From Burkholderiaceae bacterium (GTDB lineage Bacteria > Pseudomonadota > Gammaproteobacteria > Burkholderiales > Burkholderiaceae_F): a DNA stretch of 64,000 bases. Below, piece by piece: positions 18,101 to 29,282 of the stretch. Where the stretch lies: contig JAFAIM010000014.1 in NCBI GenBank assembly GCA_019236735.1, positions 1-64,000 of the forward strand, in the 5' to 3' direction. The position numbers were made by a program, and so were the translations under genes. The notes under the pieces were generated by a model. That model was not told the DNA's origin. It ran no database searches and saw nothing but the letters and a program-made list of their open reading frames with translations. Positions within the stretch are counted from its first letter, which is position 1. Each line of letters begins with the position of its first letter.

Positions 18101-18631
18101 ATCGCGACGCTGGAGGATGCGATCCGCAAGATCGATCGCGAGACCCGCGAAATGCTCCGCTCGACATTCGAACAGGTCAACCGGTATTTCGGGGAGCTCT
18201 TTCCACGCCTGTTCGGCGGTGGCGATGCGCGGCTGCTGATGACCGGCGAAGAGATCCTCGACGCCGGAGTGCAGGTCATGGCGCAGCCTCCCGGCAAGCG
18301 CAACAGCACGATCCATCTGCTCTCCGGAGGTGAGAAGGCGATGGCTGCAACGGCGCTGGTGTTCGCCCTTTTCAAGCTGAACCCGGCTCCATTTTGTCTG
18401 CTCGACGAAGTCGATGCTCCGCTGGACGAAGCCAATACGGAGCGGTTCTGCGATCTGGTGCGGTCGATGACGGAGCAGACCCAGTTTTTGTTCATCACCC
18501 ACAACAAGATCGCGATGGAGATGGCCGAACAGCTGGTCGGAGTCACGATGCAGGAACAGGGCGTGTCGCGTATCGTCGCGGTCGATATCGACGACGCCGT
18601 GAAGCTGGCGGCAGCTGCAGAGGCTGCTTAG
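15107..18631 (+). CDS. smc: chromosome segregation protein SMC
   Basis: Start set at GTG 15107 so the protein begins VQLRQIKLAGFKSFVDP, the family N-terminus; the track start lies inside the repeat element. 1174 residues. Walker A GPNGCGKSN (31-39), Q-loop region LGESKAAELRGESMQDVIFNG, a long coiled coil with a central hinge (about 500-650; RVAFYCVGDASNLPSLP), a second coiled coil, then signature LLSGGEKAMAATALVFA and Walker B CLLDEVDAPLDEANTERF. SMC organises and segregates the chromosome with ScpAB. The stop TAG is formed by the first bases of a repeat end (GCT-TAG-TGTCC). zipA starts 35 bases later. Confidence 0.96.
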   Translation: MQLRQIKLAGFKSFVDPSQIDVPGRLVGVVGPNGCGKSNVIDAVRWVLGESKAAELRGESMQDVIFNGAASRPACGRASVELLFDNSVGRVQGEWGRFSELSVKRILTRDGDSAYLINQRQVRRRDVHDLFLGTGLGPRAYAIIGQGMISRLVEARPEELRVYLEEAAGVSKYKERRRETEARLRDARDNLGRVGDILRELDERVVHLEHQAELARQYRDLTQRHGDAQTMLWLLRLRDSRAQQGRAAREVEQAEAAIEAHRAELSALQRKLEEERSAHFAAAEATHGTHGDLLEVNAQIAQLEAEIRLVADSRTRLSSQIAGTVDRRGQREQEQTRLRQRASELEASIDQMGAQHEQACAAGTEHDSQLPGLEQAYHDAREALTQARSHAARAAQAIEGAAQQGRSVDEQLATLGQRRERLGEEREQLESFDQGRLDALQLEATRLDAQLQERMRGERAAEEQRTQLESERAAAGEEKTRAAETLARMQARLHALSDLQANVEADERLDPWLHTHGLDTLPRLLSRLEVESGWETAFEAVLRERIEAIEVGSLDSVAAFDVAAPPARVAFYCVGDASNLPSLPPGLAPLSAKLSSDASPLAGVMREWLAGVYAAPDLRSALQQRHLLPPGSELVVQAGHRIGRQAVRFYAPDDRKAGLLGRRLEIENLQRSIKAQHLIEEQATAHLARVESQLRHAQELAQSERAATERLRSQLHEAQLEAVRLGESQQSMQARREQVDRELEEIGAHAGALEQQRVDANKLFEELDQALGARQQEAETARVQYEAAERELRRAREASQHLQVERQRLQIELDMARERQADIGNATREAIQEGERLDAELEQARLELARLDDSAAREGLEQWLQRRIAAEAALRDARKRQDELAESLRSLDEQRLSLERELPPRIDRVTDLKLKEQAARLAAEQFEQQLAEAGADPQTLAARLERGTSASSLQAEIARLAQSIEELGAVNLAALEELESARERRQFLQSQSSDLQAAIATLEDAIRKIDRETREMLRSTFEQVNRYFGELFPRLFGGGDARLLMTGEEILDAGVQVMAQPPGKRNSTIHLLSGGEKAMAATALVFALFKLNPAPFCLLDEVDAPLDEANTERFCDLVRSMTEQTQFLFITHNKIAMEMAEQLVGVTMQEQGVSRIVAVDIDDAVKLAAAAEAA

Positions 18632-18655
18632 TGTCCTAAGTCGGAAGTTCGTCCC
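18629..18655 (+). repeat. solo terminal repeat of the smc-upstream element, at the smc stop codon
   Basis: TAGTGTCCTAAGTCGGAAGTTCGTCCC matches the outer arm of the 14900-15086 element (one change, G to A at base 10) over about 25 bases. Its first three bases are the smc stop codon. No opposite arm is present before zipA, which begins at 18667. Confidence 0.6.
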
Positions 18656-18666
18656 AAATCGACGCC

Positions 18667-21821
<3,155 letters not shown>

Positions 21822-21831
21822 TCCGGCAGCC

Positions 21832-22575
21832 ATGTTTGCGATCATCGGTGGCAGTGGCCTGGTAAAGCTGTCGGCGCTGGAGTCGCCGCGCCGGCGAGTC
21901 ATGCGCACACCGTACGGAGAGCCGTCAGGCGCACTGACGTTCGGCCGGCTGGCCGGATCGGAAGTTGTCTTCCTTGCGCGCCACGGCTATGGCCACACGA
22001 TCGCTCCGCACGAGATCAACTACCGCGCCAACATCTGGCTCCTGAAGGAGCTGAGCGTGGAGGGAATCTTCGCTCTGGCATCAGTAGGTGGGATTCGCGA
22101 AGACCTCGTCCCCGGCACGCTGGTGATTCCCGACCAGATCATCGACTACACGCACAGCCGCAAAGCGACCTTTTTCGAAGGCTCGGGGACGCCCGTCACG
22201 CACGTCGATTTCACGCAACCGTACTCGGAGAGCCTGCGCGCACGCCTGGTGCAAGCGGCCCGGCAGGCTGGCGAGGTGGTGGTCGACGGTGCCGTCTACG
22301 GATGCACGCAGGGGCCGCGTCTGGAGACCGCCGGCGAGATCAACCGCCTGCAGCGCGACGGCGCCGACCTGGTCGGCATGACGGGGATGCCGGAAGCGGC
22401 GCTGGCGCGCGAGCTCGAACTGGAGTATGCATGCCTGGCGGTGGTGGTGAACTATGCCGCCGGCAAAGGAACGAGCCGCGAGCGCATCGAGTTGGGCGAG
22501 CTACACGAAGTGCTGGACGAAACGATGGTGCGGGCCGTCCGGATCCTGGAACAAAGCGTGAGGGACTCGGCATGA
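21832..22575 (+). CDS. S-methyl-5'-thioinosine phosphorylase-like purine nucleoside phosphorylase (MTAP family)
   Basis: 247 residues. Phosphate and ribose motifs: [11 protein letters not shown] at the N-terminus, [69 protein letters not shown] and [33 protein letters not shown]. The Met-Thr-Gly-Met-Pro-Glu base-site segment fits the methylthioinosine-preferring enzymes of proteobacteria rather than methylthioadenosine phosphorylase. It would salvage the purine from the by-product of polyamine synthesis. Exact substrate (methylthioinosine, methylthioadenosine or other) is inferred. The stop overlaps def by 4 bases (ATGA). Confidence 0.85.
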   Translation: MFAIIGGSGLVKLSALESPRRRVMRTPYGEPSGALTFGRLAGSEVVFLARHGYGHTIAPHEINYRANIWLLKELSVEGIFALASVGGIREDLVPGTLVIPDQIIDYTHSRKATFFEGSGTPVTHVDFTQPYSESLRARLVQAARQAGEVVVDGAVYGCTQGPRLETAGEINRLQRDGADLVGMTGMPEAALARELELEYACLAVVVNYAAGKGTSRERIELGELHEVLDETMVRAVRILEQSVRDSA

Positions 22576-23102
22576 TTCGTGAAATCCTGCGGATGGGCGA
22601 TCCGCGCCTGCTGCGGGTGGCGGAACCGGTGGCGCGTTTCGATACACCCGAACTGCGCGAGCTGCTGGCCGATATGTTCGAGACGATGCATGCCGCCGAC
22701 GGCGCCGGGCTGGCCGCACCGCAGATCGGGATCGGCTTGCGCGTCGTGGTTTTCGGTTTCGAGCGCAACCCGCGCTATCCGGAAGCGGCCGCGGTGCCGG
22801 AGACGATCCTGATCAATCCGGTCATCGAGCCGCTCGACGATGCGATGCAGGACGGATGGGAAGGGTGCCTGTCGGTGCCAGGCCTGCGCGGGCTGGTGCC
22901 TCGCTACGAACGCGTCCGATACCGGGGCTTCGACCAGAAAGGCGTGCCGTTTGAGCGCGAAGTCGACGGTTTTCATGCAAGGGTCGTTCAGCACGAGTGC
23001 GACCATCTGGACGGAATCTTGTACCCGATGCGGATGCGGGACCTGCGGGCTCTGGGCTACACCGACGTCCTGTTTCCCGGCGAGGCGGTCCCGGCGGAGT
23101 AA
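22572..23102 (+). CDS. def: peptide deformylase
   Basis: Start at ATG 22572 ([20 protein letters not shown]), giving 176 residues; the ORF track entry begins 270 bases upstream. All three deformylase motifs are present: [10 protein letters not shown] (44-53), WEGCLSVPG with metal ligand C99, and [11 protein letters not shown] with H141, E142 and H145. It removes the formyl group from nascent proteins. It is translationally coupled to the phosphorylase gene. Being distant from fmt, it may be a second copy in this genome. Confidence 0.95.
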   Translation: MIREILRMGDPRLLRVAEPVARFDTPELRELLADMFETMHAADGAGLAAPQIGIGLRVVVFGFERNPRYPEAAAVPETILINPVIEPLDDAMQDGWEGCLSVPGLRGLVPRYERVRYRGFDQKGVPFEREVDGFHARVVQHECDHLDGILYPMRMRDLRALGYTDVLFPGEAVPAE

Positions 23103-23159
23103 GCCCGCTGCGACAATATGTCGCACGACAAACCGCCGGGCGTATGCCAAAGTGACGGC

Positions 23160-23639
23160 ATGCGCAAATTCGTATTGCACCTCGTCACCGCGGCTAGCGC
23201 AGCATTGCTGTGCTCCGTGTGCGCTGCGGGCGGTTTGCCTTATGACGAGCAGGCGAACGCTGCCGAGCAGATCCGCGTGGCCGAGCAGACCGCCGCTAGC
23301 GGGCACAAGAATGTCCTGCTTGTATTTGGCGCCAACTGGTGCCCCGACTGCCGAGCGCTGGACTCGGCGCTGCATGACAAGAACGCAGCGGCGCTCCAGG
23401 ATCGTTTCGTGATCGTCAAGATCGATGTCGGCAATTTCGACAAAAACCTGGATCTGGCCAAGCGTTACCAGGTGCCGCTACGCAAGGGCATTCCAGCCGT
23501 TGCGGTAGTCGGCGCGGACGGCGCTGTCCGGTACGTGACCAAGGAAGGCGAACTGGCCGACGCGCGCCAGATGGGCGGGCCTGCCATCCTGAGCCTGTTG
23601 TCTCGGATCGACGCCGACGGCGCCGTCGCGCGCCACTAG
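23160..23639 (+). CDS. periplasmic thioredoxin-like protein
   Basis: Start chosen at ATG 23160 because MRKFVLHLVTAASAALLCSVCAAGG is a clear signal peptide; the track start adds 14 unlikely residues. 159 residues. The thioredoxin fold has the redox motif ANWCPDCRALDSAL (C61, C64) with NVLLVFGA before it, and a cis-proline in KGIPAVAVVG. WCPDC is typical of thioredoxin-related periplasmic or membrane-linked proteins. It is followed within 10 bases by a gene for a Cys-rich outer-membrane barrel, probably co-transcribed, which may be its partner. Confidence 0.82.
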   Translation: MRKFVLHLVTAASAALLCSVCAAGGLPYDEQANAAEQIRVAEQTAASGHKNVLLVFGANWCPDCRALDSALHDKNAAALQDRFVIVKIDVGNFDKNLDLAKRYQVPLRKGIPAVAVVGADGAVRYVTKEGELADARQMGGPAILSLLSRIDADGAVARH

Positions 23640-23648
23640 GAACCACCA

Positions 23649-24644
23649 ATGCGCAGGGCGTACAGCGGCGCGGCCGTCGCGCTCGCGATGCTCGTTTGCA
23701 GCCCGGTTGCGCTGGCGTGCGCCACCTGCGGATGCACCCTGTCGAAGGATTGGCTCGGACCGCAACTGGGTTCGGCCTCGGGTTGGGCGGTCGGCGTCTC
23801 CTACGATTTCCTCGACCAAAACCAAATGCGCACCGGCAGGACCGACATCGACCAGGCCACCGCCGAGAGGATCCTGAATCCGTCCGGCCATACGGGAAAT
23901 GAAGTCGAACTGCAGACGCTAAGCCGCATCACAACATTCGGTGCCGACTACAACACGGCCGATTGGGGAGTGAGCGTGCAGGTGCCGTTCGTGAACCGCT
24001 ACCACACGACGCTGCAGGACGGCACGCAGGCCGGTTATAACTTCAACCAGTTCAACGCGCTCGGCGATGCCCGCGTCATCGTAAAAATCGGCCTCTCGGC
24101 CGTGGGCTTGGCAGCCGATGCGAGCTCGGGCGCGATCGCCGGCGTCAAGCTGCCCACCGCCCCCACGGACGAGCCATTCAACGGGGCCGCCGGGGGAATC
24201 GTCGACCCCAGTTTGCAGCCGGGCACCGGATCCACCGACCTGCTGCTGGGGGGGTTCTATAGCGGCGGCTGGAAAAAGCTGGGCTGGTTCACACAGGGGC
24301 TGTGGCAGCACGCCGTTGCGTCGCAGGCGGGCTACCGCCCAGGCGATGCGATCACCGTCAACGGCGGGCTTCGCTACGCCGACATGGGTCAGGCAGTGGT
24401 GCCGCTGCTCCAGGTCAACTACGTCCACCGCAACACCGACAGCGGCGACCTGGTGAACGTCGCGTTCGACGGCAGCCCGCTCACCGGTGGCGACTTGCTG
24501 TATCTCGCTCCGGGCATCTCGGCCAGGTTTGGCGCCGGATTCAGCGCGTACGGCTACGTGCAGTTTCCCGTGTACCAGGACGTCAACGGCGTGCAGCTCA
24601 CGCCCAAGCAGATCTACTCGGTCGGGATCCGCAAGACGTTCTGA
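23649..24644 (+). CDS. outer-membrane beta-barrel protein with N-terminal CATCGC cluster
   Basis: 331 residues with a signal peptide (MRRAYSGAAVALAMLVCSPVALA) and a barrel-like alternation of aromatic and polar residues ending in a C-terminal Phe (YSVGIRKTF), the outer-membrane assembly signal. The mature protein begins CATCGCTLSKDWLG, three cysteines in a C-x2-C-x-C pattern. Related barrels are annotated loosely as MetA-pathway or transporter-like, without proven roles. The preceding thioredoxin suggests the cysteines are kept reduced or bind a metal. Its TGA stop is the first triplet of a long inverted repeat. Confidence 0.6.
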   Translation: MRRAYSGAAVALAMLVCSPVALACATCGCTLSKDWLGPQLGSASGWAVGVSYDFLDQNQMRTGRTDIDQATAERILNPSGHTGNEVELQTLSRITTFGADYNTADWGVSVQVPFVNRYHTTLQDGTQAGYNFNQFNALGDARVIVKIGLSAVGLAADASSGAIAGVKLPTAPTDEPFNGAAGGIVDPSLQPGTGSTDLLLGGFYSGGWKKLGWFTQGLWQHAVASQAGYRPGDAITVNGGLRYADMGQAVVPLLQVNYVHRNTDSGDLVNVAFDGSPLTGGDLLYLAPGISARFGAGFSAYGYVQFPVYQDVNGVQLTPKQIYSVGIRKTF

Positions 24645-24801
24645 CCCGCCTTCTCGCGACAATCGGGCCCGGCCGAAGCGACCGGTGCGGTTCCGCTCAT
24701 GGCACGCCCTTCGCCATCACGGGGGCTCGGGCGTGCTTTACTTCGCTTCACCGCATCCGGTCACTCCAGCCGGGGCCCGATTGTCGCGAGAAGGCGGGTC
24801 A
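24642..24801. repeat. 160-bp inverted repeat filling the gap between convergent genes
   Basis: The left arm begins TGACCCGCCTTCTCGCGACA and continues ATCGGGCCC; the right arm is its exact reverse complement for 29 bases. Imperfect pairing continues inward (GACCGG-TGCGG with CCGCATCCGGTC, GCACGCCC with GGGCGTGC), so nearly the whole 160 bases fold as one hairpin. The outermost triplets are the stop codons of both flanking genes: TGA of the barrel gene on plus and TGA of regA on minus. It could terminate transcription from both sides or be a mobile palindromic element. It contains no ORF of its own. Confidence 0.8.
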
Positions 24802-25374
24802 AACGCGTACCGGACGTTTCGTGAGCTTGCGCTGCAGTGTGCGCCGATGCATTTTGAGCGCGCGTGCGGTCGCCGAGACGTTTCCGCCGTTTTCCGCGAG
24901 CACCCGCTGGATGTGTTCCCACTCCAGGCGCGACACCGACAGCGTCGTGTCGCCTGCGCCGTCCGGATCCGGCGCGCCATCTTCCACCAACGCACGCACG
25001 ATCGCGTCGACCTCGACCGGTTTGGCCAGATACTGGTCCGCCCCCAGCTTGATTGCGTCCACTGCAGTCGAAATGCTCGCGTACCCGGTCAGAATCACGA
25101 TGCGGCACGTCGGATTGGCCCGACGCACCTCGCCGATCAGCTTCAAGCCGGAAGCTGCGCCCAGGTTCAGGTCCAGGATCGCGAAATCGGGAGCCATCTT
25201 GCCCGCCTCCAGCTGCGCCAGCGCTTGCGCATGCGAAGCGGCGGTGTGAACGACGAAACCACGTGCACTGAGAGCTCTCGCGAGCACGCGTGCGAACAAG
25301 GCATCGTCATCGACCAGCAGAAGCGGCCCGCGACTCGACGGCGCGCCCAGCGCGATGCCTCCGTCAGATTCCAT
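24799..25374 (-). CDS. regA: RegA/PrrA/ActR-type redox response regulator
   Basis: Start placed at ATG 25374 (MESDGGIALGAPSSRGPLLLVDDD), 191 residues; the track ORF extends 216 bases too far. The receiver has DDD (22-24), phospho-acceptor D68 in FAILDLNLG, T in LTGYAS and K in YLAKPVEVD. A short linker leads to a Fis-type helix-turn-helix (WEHIQRVLAENGGNVSATARALKMHRRTLQRKL), almost invariant in RegA-like regulators. RegA controls respiration, carbon fixation and other redox-responsive genes. It overlaps regB by 11 bases. Confidence 0.9.
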   Translation of the reverse strand: MESDGGIALGAPSSRGPLLLVDDDALFARVLARALSARGFVVHTAASHAQALAQLEAGKMAPDFAILDLNLGAASGLKLIGEVRRANPTCRIVILTGYASISTAVDAIKLGADQYLAKPVEVDAIVRALVEDGAPDPDGAGDTTLSVSRLEWEHIQRVLAENGGNVSATARALKMHRRTLQRKLTKRPVRV

Positions 25375-26638
25375 CTGTGGCAGCCACGCCGATCGATGCG
25401 AGCGGCAGCACCACCTTGGCGAGGGTGCCGCCGCCGGAACGGTCCGTAATCGACAACGAGCCGCCGCTTTGCTCGATGGCCGACAATGCAAGCACGACGC
25501 CCATGCCGGTGCCGTCGTCGCGCGTCGACACGACGTCGCGACCGAGGCGCTCCGAGATCTCCGGCGGTATCCCGCTGCCACGGTCGACAATCTCCACGCG
25601 CACCTGCTGTGCGTCCCAGGCGGCTTGAATTCCCACGTGCGCGGGGCTCGCGTCGGCCGCGTTATTGAACAGGTTCAAGAGCGCCTGCTCGAGCGTTGCG
25701 TCGGTGGCGATACGCGGGCCCGGGATCGGCCCATCGATCCGGACCTCTGGCGCCACCTGCGGGCGCTGTCGGCGCCAACGCTCGACCAGTTGTCCGATCC
25801 AGATGTCGGCATACACCGGCTGCACGCCCTCGGCGCGGGAGCTGCCGGCGCGCGCGGCGAGCTGCGTGATAATGCGCTTGCATTCGCGCACTTGGTTGAG
25901 GATCAACTCGACATCTGCTTTCGCATCCGCCGGCAGCGCCGGATCGGCGGCGAGCTCTCCCACGAGAACCGCCATCGTCGCGAGCGGCGTTCCCAACTCG
26001 TGGGCCGCCCCAGCCGCAAGGTTGCCCAGCGCGACCACTCGCTCGTTTCGAAGAGCCGTCTCGCGCGCGGCCGCAAGTGCGGCATCGCGTTCGCGGATCG
26101 CCCCATTGAGGCGAACGACGAACCACCAGATCGTCAGGGCCGAGCAGACGAAAATCATCCACATGCCCATTAAATGGCTGCGAAACGCCTGTTCCGGATC
26201 GTGCACGTGCGGCGCTGCCGCCACCAGGCTCACCAGCGAATAGCAACCGACAGAGATCGCTGCAATGGCTGCCGCCGCACGCGCCGGCAGGATCGTCGCG
26301 GCGACGGCGATCAACGGCAGGTACAGCGATATCAGCGGGTTGGTCCCGCCGCCGGCAAAGTACGCGATCGCCGTGAGCGCGAAAACGTCGACGAGGATTT
26401 GCGCGAAAGCCGATGCCGTCTCGGACGTCATCGTCGCGACACGCCGCCACAATGCCGGCAGCGTCAGCAGCGCCTGGGCGCAGCAGATCGCCAGAATCGG
26501 CCAAAGCGCGATCGGCATGCCAAGGCCGGCCGAGACAAACACGATGAAGGCGGATTGAATGGCGATTGCAATGCAGCGCATCGCCGTCAATCGCCGCATC
26601 GAAGTCGTTGCCTCGGTATTCCGCGCCAGCAGCATCAT
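25364..26638 (-). CDS. regB: RegB/PrrB-type redox sensor histidine kinase
   Basis: 424 residues with about six N-terminal membrane helices (20-175). The ubiquinone-interacting box AGGGTNPLISLYLPLIAVAA (95-114) is the RegB hallmark. The H-box is LAAGAAHELGTPLATMAV with H213; a cysteine at 253 (QVRECKRIITQLA) corresponds in context to the redox-active cysteine of Rhodobacter RegB. The ATPase domain has NLFNNAADASP, DRGSGIPPEI and DDGTGMGVVLA. It phosphorylates the adjacent RegA under reducing conditions. Confidence 0.9.
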   Translation of the reverse strand: MMLLARNTEATTSMRRLTAMRCIAIAIQSAFIVFVSAGLGMPIALWPILAICCAQALLTLPALWRRVATMTSETASAFAQILVDVFALTAIAYFAGGGTNPLISLYLPLIAVAATILPARAAAAIAAISVGCYSLVSLVAAAPHVHDPEQAFRSHLMGMWMIFVCSALTIWWFVVRLNGAIRERDAALAAARETALRNERVVALGNLAAGAAHELGTPLATMAVLVGELAADPALPADAKADVELILNQVRECKRIITQLAARAGSSRAEGVQPVYADIWIGQLVERWRRQRPQVAPEVRIDGPIPGPRIATDATLEQALLNLFNNAADASPAHVGIQAAWDAQQVRVEIVDRGSGIPPEISERLGRDVVSTRDDGTGMGVVLALSAIEQSGGSLSITDRSGGGTLAKVVLPLASIGVAATDGI

Positions 26639-26644
26639 CGTCGA

Positions 26645-29233
26645 CTATGGAGACAGGGCCTCGAGCAGATCGCGCTCCAACTGCAATTGCGCCTTCGGCT
26701 GCGCAAGCTCCGGGCCGTCGATCAGGAATACGTCCTCGACCCGCTCGCCCAGCGTCAGGATCTTGGCGGTCTGCACGTTGATGCCGTGGTGCGCCAGCAC
26801 GCGCGCGACGCCGTACAACAACCCCAGGCGGTCCGTGGCAACCAGTGAAAGGAGGTAGTGCTGCCCCGATTCGTCCGCGTTCAACTGGACCGCCGCGGAG
26901 ACCGGGAAATGGCGCGACTGCCGCGACAACCTCCCCTTGACGGGGGGTGGCAATTCGACCCTTGCACCCATCCACTCGGTCAGTTCACCCTCGATTCGGT
27001 CCAGCAGGCTTCGAAAGTGGGTGCCGTGGCCGCGCTCCGACACCAGAAACGTGTCGAGCGCGTAGCCGTGCCGGGTCGTGTGGATCTTGGCGTCCAGGAT
27101 GCTCAGGCTGCGGTTGTCGAAATACGCGCAGGCGCGCGCGAACAAGTCCTTCTGGTCGCGGGCGTACAAAAGTACTTCGATTCCTTCGCCGGCTGGGGCC
27201 AGCCGGGCCCGAACGATCGGCCGCTCCGTGGTGACGTGTACCAGCAGAGCGCGCGCGTGCCATGCGATGTCTTGCGCCGAATGGCGCAGAAAGTACACGA
27301 TGTCCAGCTCGCGCCAGAGGGCTTCGTGCGCGCGTTCCGAAAGCCCGTACAGGCGCAGGATTCGCAGCGCTTCGCGCTTGCGCCCTTCCAGCTCGGTGTC
27401 GGCCCCGCGTGCATCGCCCCCGAGTGCGCGCCGGGTCAACTGGAACAGCGTCTCGATCAAGCGCGCTTTCCATGCGTTCCAAACCTTCGGGCTGGTGCCA
27501 CGAATGTCCGCGACCGTCAGTAGATACAACGCCACCAGGCGCCGGTCGGTACGGACCAGTTTGGCGAAACGTTCGATTACGGCAGGGTCGGTCAGGTCTT
27601 GCTTCTGCGCGACGCGCGACATCGACAGATGGTGCTGCACCAGAAATCCGACCAGCTTCTCGTCCTCGCCGGTGATTCCGTGCTGCCTGCAAAATCGGCG
27701 CGCATCGCGTGCGCCAAGCTCGCTGTGGTCGCCCCCGCGGCCTTTGGCAATGTCGTGGAACAGCGCCGCCGCGTATAGCAGCCAGGGCCTCGCGAAATCG
27801 GCCACGAGTTGACTGCACAGGGGATATTCGTGTGCGAACTGCGATTGCGTGAAACGGCGCAGGTTGCGCACGACCATCAGGATGTGCTGATCGACCGTGT
27901 AAACATGAAACAGGTCGTGCTGCATCTGTCCGACGATCCGGCGAAACACCGGCAGGTAGGCTCCGAGCACCGACCATTGGTTCATCCGGCGCAGCTCGTG
28001 CACGACTCCCCGCGGCTGCTGCAGGATGCTCAGGAAGCATTGGCGATTTTCCGGGTCGTCCCGGAAGGCCGCGTCCATCTGGGGTCCGGCGTGCCAGATG
28101 GCGCGCAGCAGCGCGGGCGACATGCCCTTGAGCTCGGGGTGCAGCTGCATCGTCAGAAAGGCGCGCAGGATTGCGGACGGCTGTCGCTTCAACGCGTCCG
28201 GATCGGCGATGTCGAGCAGTTCATCGCGCGAAAGAAAAATTCCGTCCAGCACGGCCGCCGGTGCGGCATCGCGCGGGACGAGCAGCTGCTCGATCGCCAG
28301 CAACACGATCGTATTGAGCTGCGTGACGGTCTTGGCCGCGCGGTAGTACGTCTGCATCAGGACCTCGCTGGCGAGGCGCTCGGCGTTGCCGCCGATTCCG
28401 GCCGCCTCCGCGACGGTCCGCTGCACGTCGAACAGCAGCCGGTCCTCGCGCCGGCGCGCCGCAAGGTGAACACGCGCGCGGATCGACTTGAGCGTGGTTT
28501 CGGTGCGCCGCAGCGTCGCTGTCTCCTCCCGGGTCAGCAACCCCCGCCGCTGCAGGTCGCTCCACGATGCGCCCAGGCCAGCCGCCTGTGCCACCCACAG
28601 AAGGATCTGCAGATCGCGCAGGCCACCGGGGCTTTCCTTGCAATTGGGCTCGAGCGCGAACGGCGTGTCCTCGAACTTGGCGTGGCGCTGTTTCTGCTCG
28701 AGCAGCTTGGCGGTGAAGAACGCGCGTGGATCGAGCACCCGGCGCAGTTCCGACTGCAGCGCTGAAAACGGAGCTTTCGCCCCGCACACGATCCTCGATT
28801 CGAGCATCGAGGTCATCACAGTAGGATCGCGGCTGGCCTCCTGACCGCATTGCTCGACCGTGCGAACGGCGTGGCCGATCGGCAGCCCCATATCCCACAG
28901 CATGTGGACGAAGGCCTCGATCGCCTCCGCCTGCACCGCAGTCGGTTCGTGCACCGGGATGATCAGCAGATCGACGTCCGAGTGCGGGAACAGTTCCGCA
29001 CGCCCGTAGCCGCCGACTGCCACGACCGAGGCGAAGCGCGTTACCCGAGTATGTCCGGTGGCCCTCCGAACAAAGCGGTCGGCGACCTGCGCCAGCCGAG
29101 ACAACAAGCGCCGCACCGAGCGGCTTGACTGAAATTCGGCGATGACCTGGTCCCGCTGCGCGCTCAGCTCGCCGCGCAGGGCGAATCCAGGGTCGTCGTT
29201 CATACCGTCTGCGGCCAACCCTCCGCGCGGCAC
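26645..29233 (-). CDS. glnD: bifunctional PII uridylyltransferase/uridylyl-removing enzyme
   Basis: 862 residues from GTG 29233; ATG 29203 (MNDDPGFALRGEL) is an alternative start. The nucleotidyltransferase domain has GGYGRAELFPHSDVDLLI. The central region includes the GlnD linker and an HD hydrolase domain (LYAAALFHDIAKGRGGDHSELGA), then two C-terminal ACT domains (ERPIVRARLAPAGEGIEVLLYARD and LSLVATDRLGLLYGVARVLAHHGI). It senses glutamine and adds or removes UMP on PII proteins to set nitrogen status. It lies 7 bases downstream of nothing on its own strand but is followed directly by regB. Confidence 0.95.
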   Translation of the reverse strand: MPRGGLAADGMNDDPGFALRGELSAQRDQVIAEFQSSRSVRRLLSRLAQVADRFVRRATGHTRVTRFASVVAVGGYGRAELFPHSDVDLLIIPVHEPTAVQAEAIEAFVHMLWDMGLPIGHAVRTVEQCGQEASRDPTVMTSMLESRIVCGAKAPFSALQSELRRVLDPRAFFTAKLLEQKQRHAKFEDTPFALEPNCKESPGGLRDLQILLWVAQAAGLGASWSDLQRRGLLTREETATLRRTETTLKSIRARVHLAARRREDRLLFDVQRTVAEAAGIGGNAERLASEVLMQTYYRAAKTVTQLNTIVLLAIEQLLVPRDAAPAAVLDGIFLSRDELLDIADPDALKRQPSAILRAFLTMQLHPELKGMSPALLRAIWHAGPQMDAAFRDDPENRQCFLSILQQPRGVVHELRRMNQWSVLGAYLPVFRRIVGQMQHDLFHVYTVDQHILMVVRNLRRFTQSQFAHEYPLCSQLVADFARPWLLYAAALFHDIAKGRGGDHSELGARDARRFCRQHGITGEDEKLVGFLVQHHLSMSRVAQKQDLTDPAVIERFAKLVRTDRRLVALYLLTVADIRGTSPKVWNAWKARLIETLFQLTRRALGGDARGADTELEGRKREALRILRLYGLSERAHEALWRELDIVYFLRHSAQDIAWHARALLVHVTTERPIVRARLAPAGEGIEVLLYARDQKDLFARACAYFDNRSLSILDAKIHTTRHGYALDTFLVSERGHGTHFRSLLDRIEGELTEWMGARVELPPPVKGRLSRQSRHFPVSAAVQLNADESGQHYLLSLVATDRLGLLYGVARVLAHHGINVQTAKILTLGERVEDVFLIDGPELAQPKAQLQLERDLLEALSP

Positions 29234-29257
29234 GCCAGTGCGTTCGTGTTCGGTCTC

Positions 29258-29282
29258 AGGGCACTTCCGACTCAGGACACTA
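29258..29282 (-). repeat. solo terminal repeat at the map stop codon
   Basis: On the minus strand TAGTGTCCTGAGTCGGAAGT is identical to the outer arm of the smc-upstream element over about 20 bases; after that it diverges (GCCC...). The first three bases are the map stop codon (GCT-TAG-TGTCC), exactly as at the smc stop. The element lies between map and glnD with no opposite arm. Confidence 0.6.

Noticed and set aside
23118-23159. Longer N-terminus of the thioredoxin-like protein as in the ORF track
   Set aside because: The signal peptide begins at the internal ATG 23160; the extra residues would place charged sequence before it.
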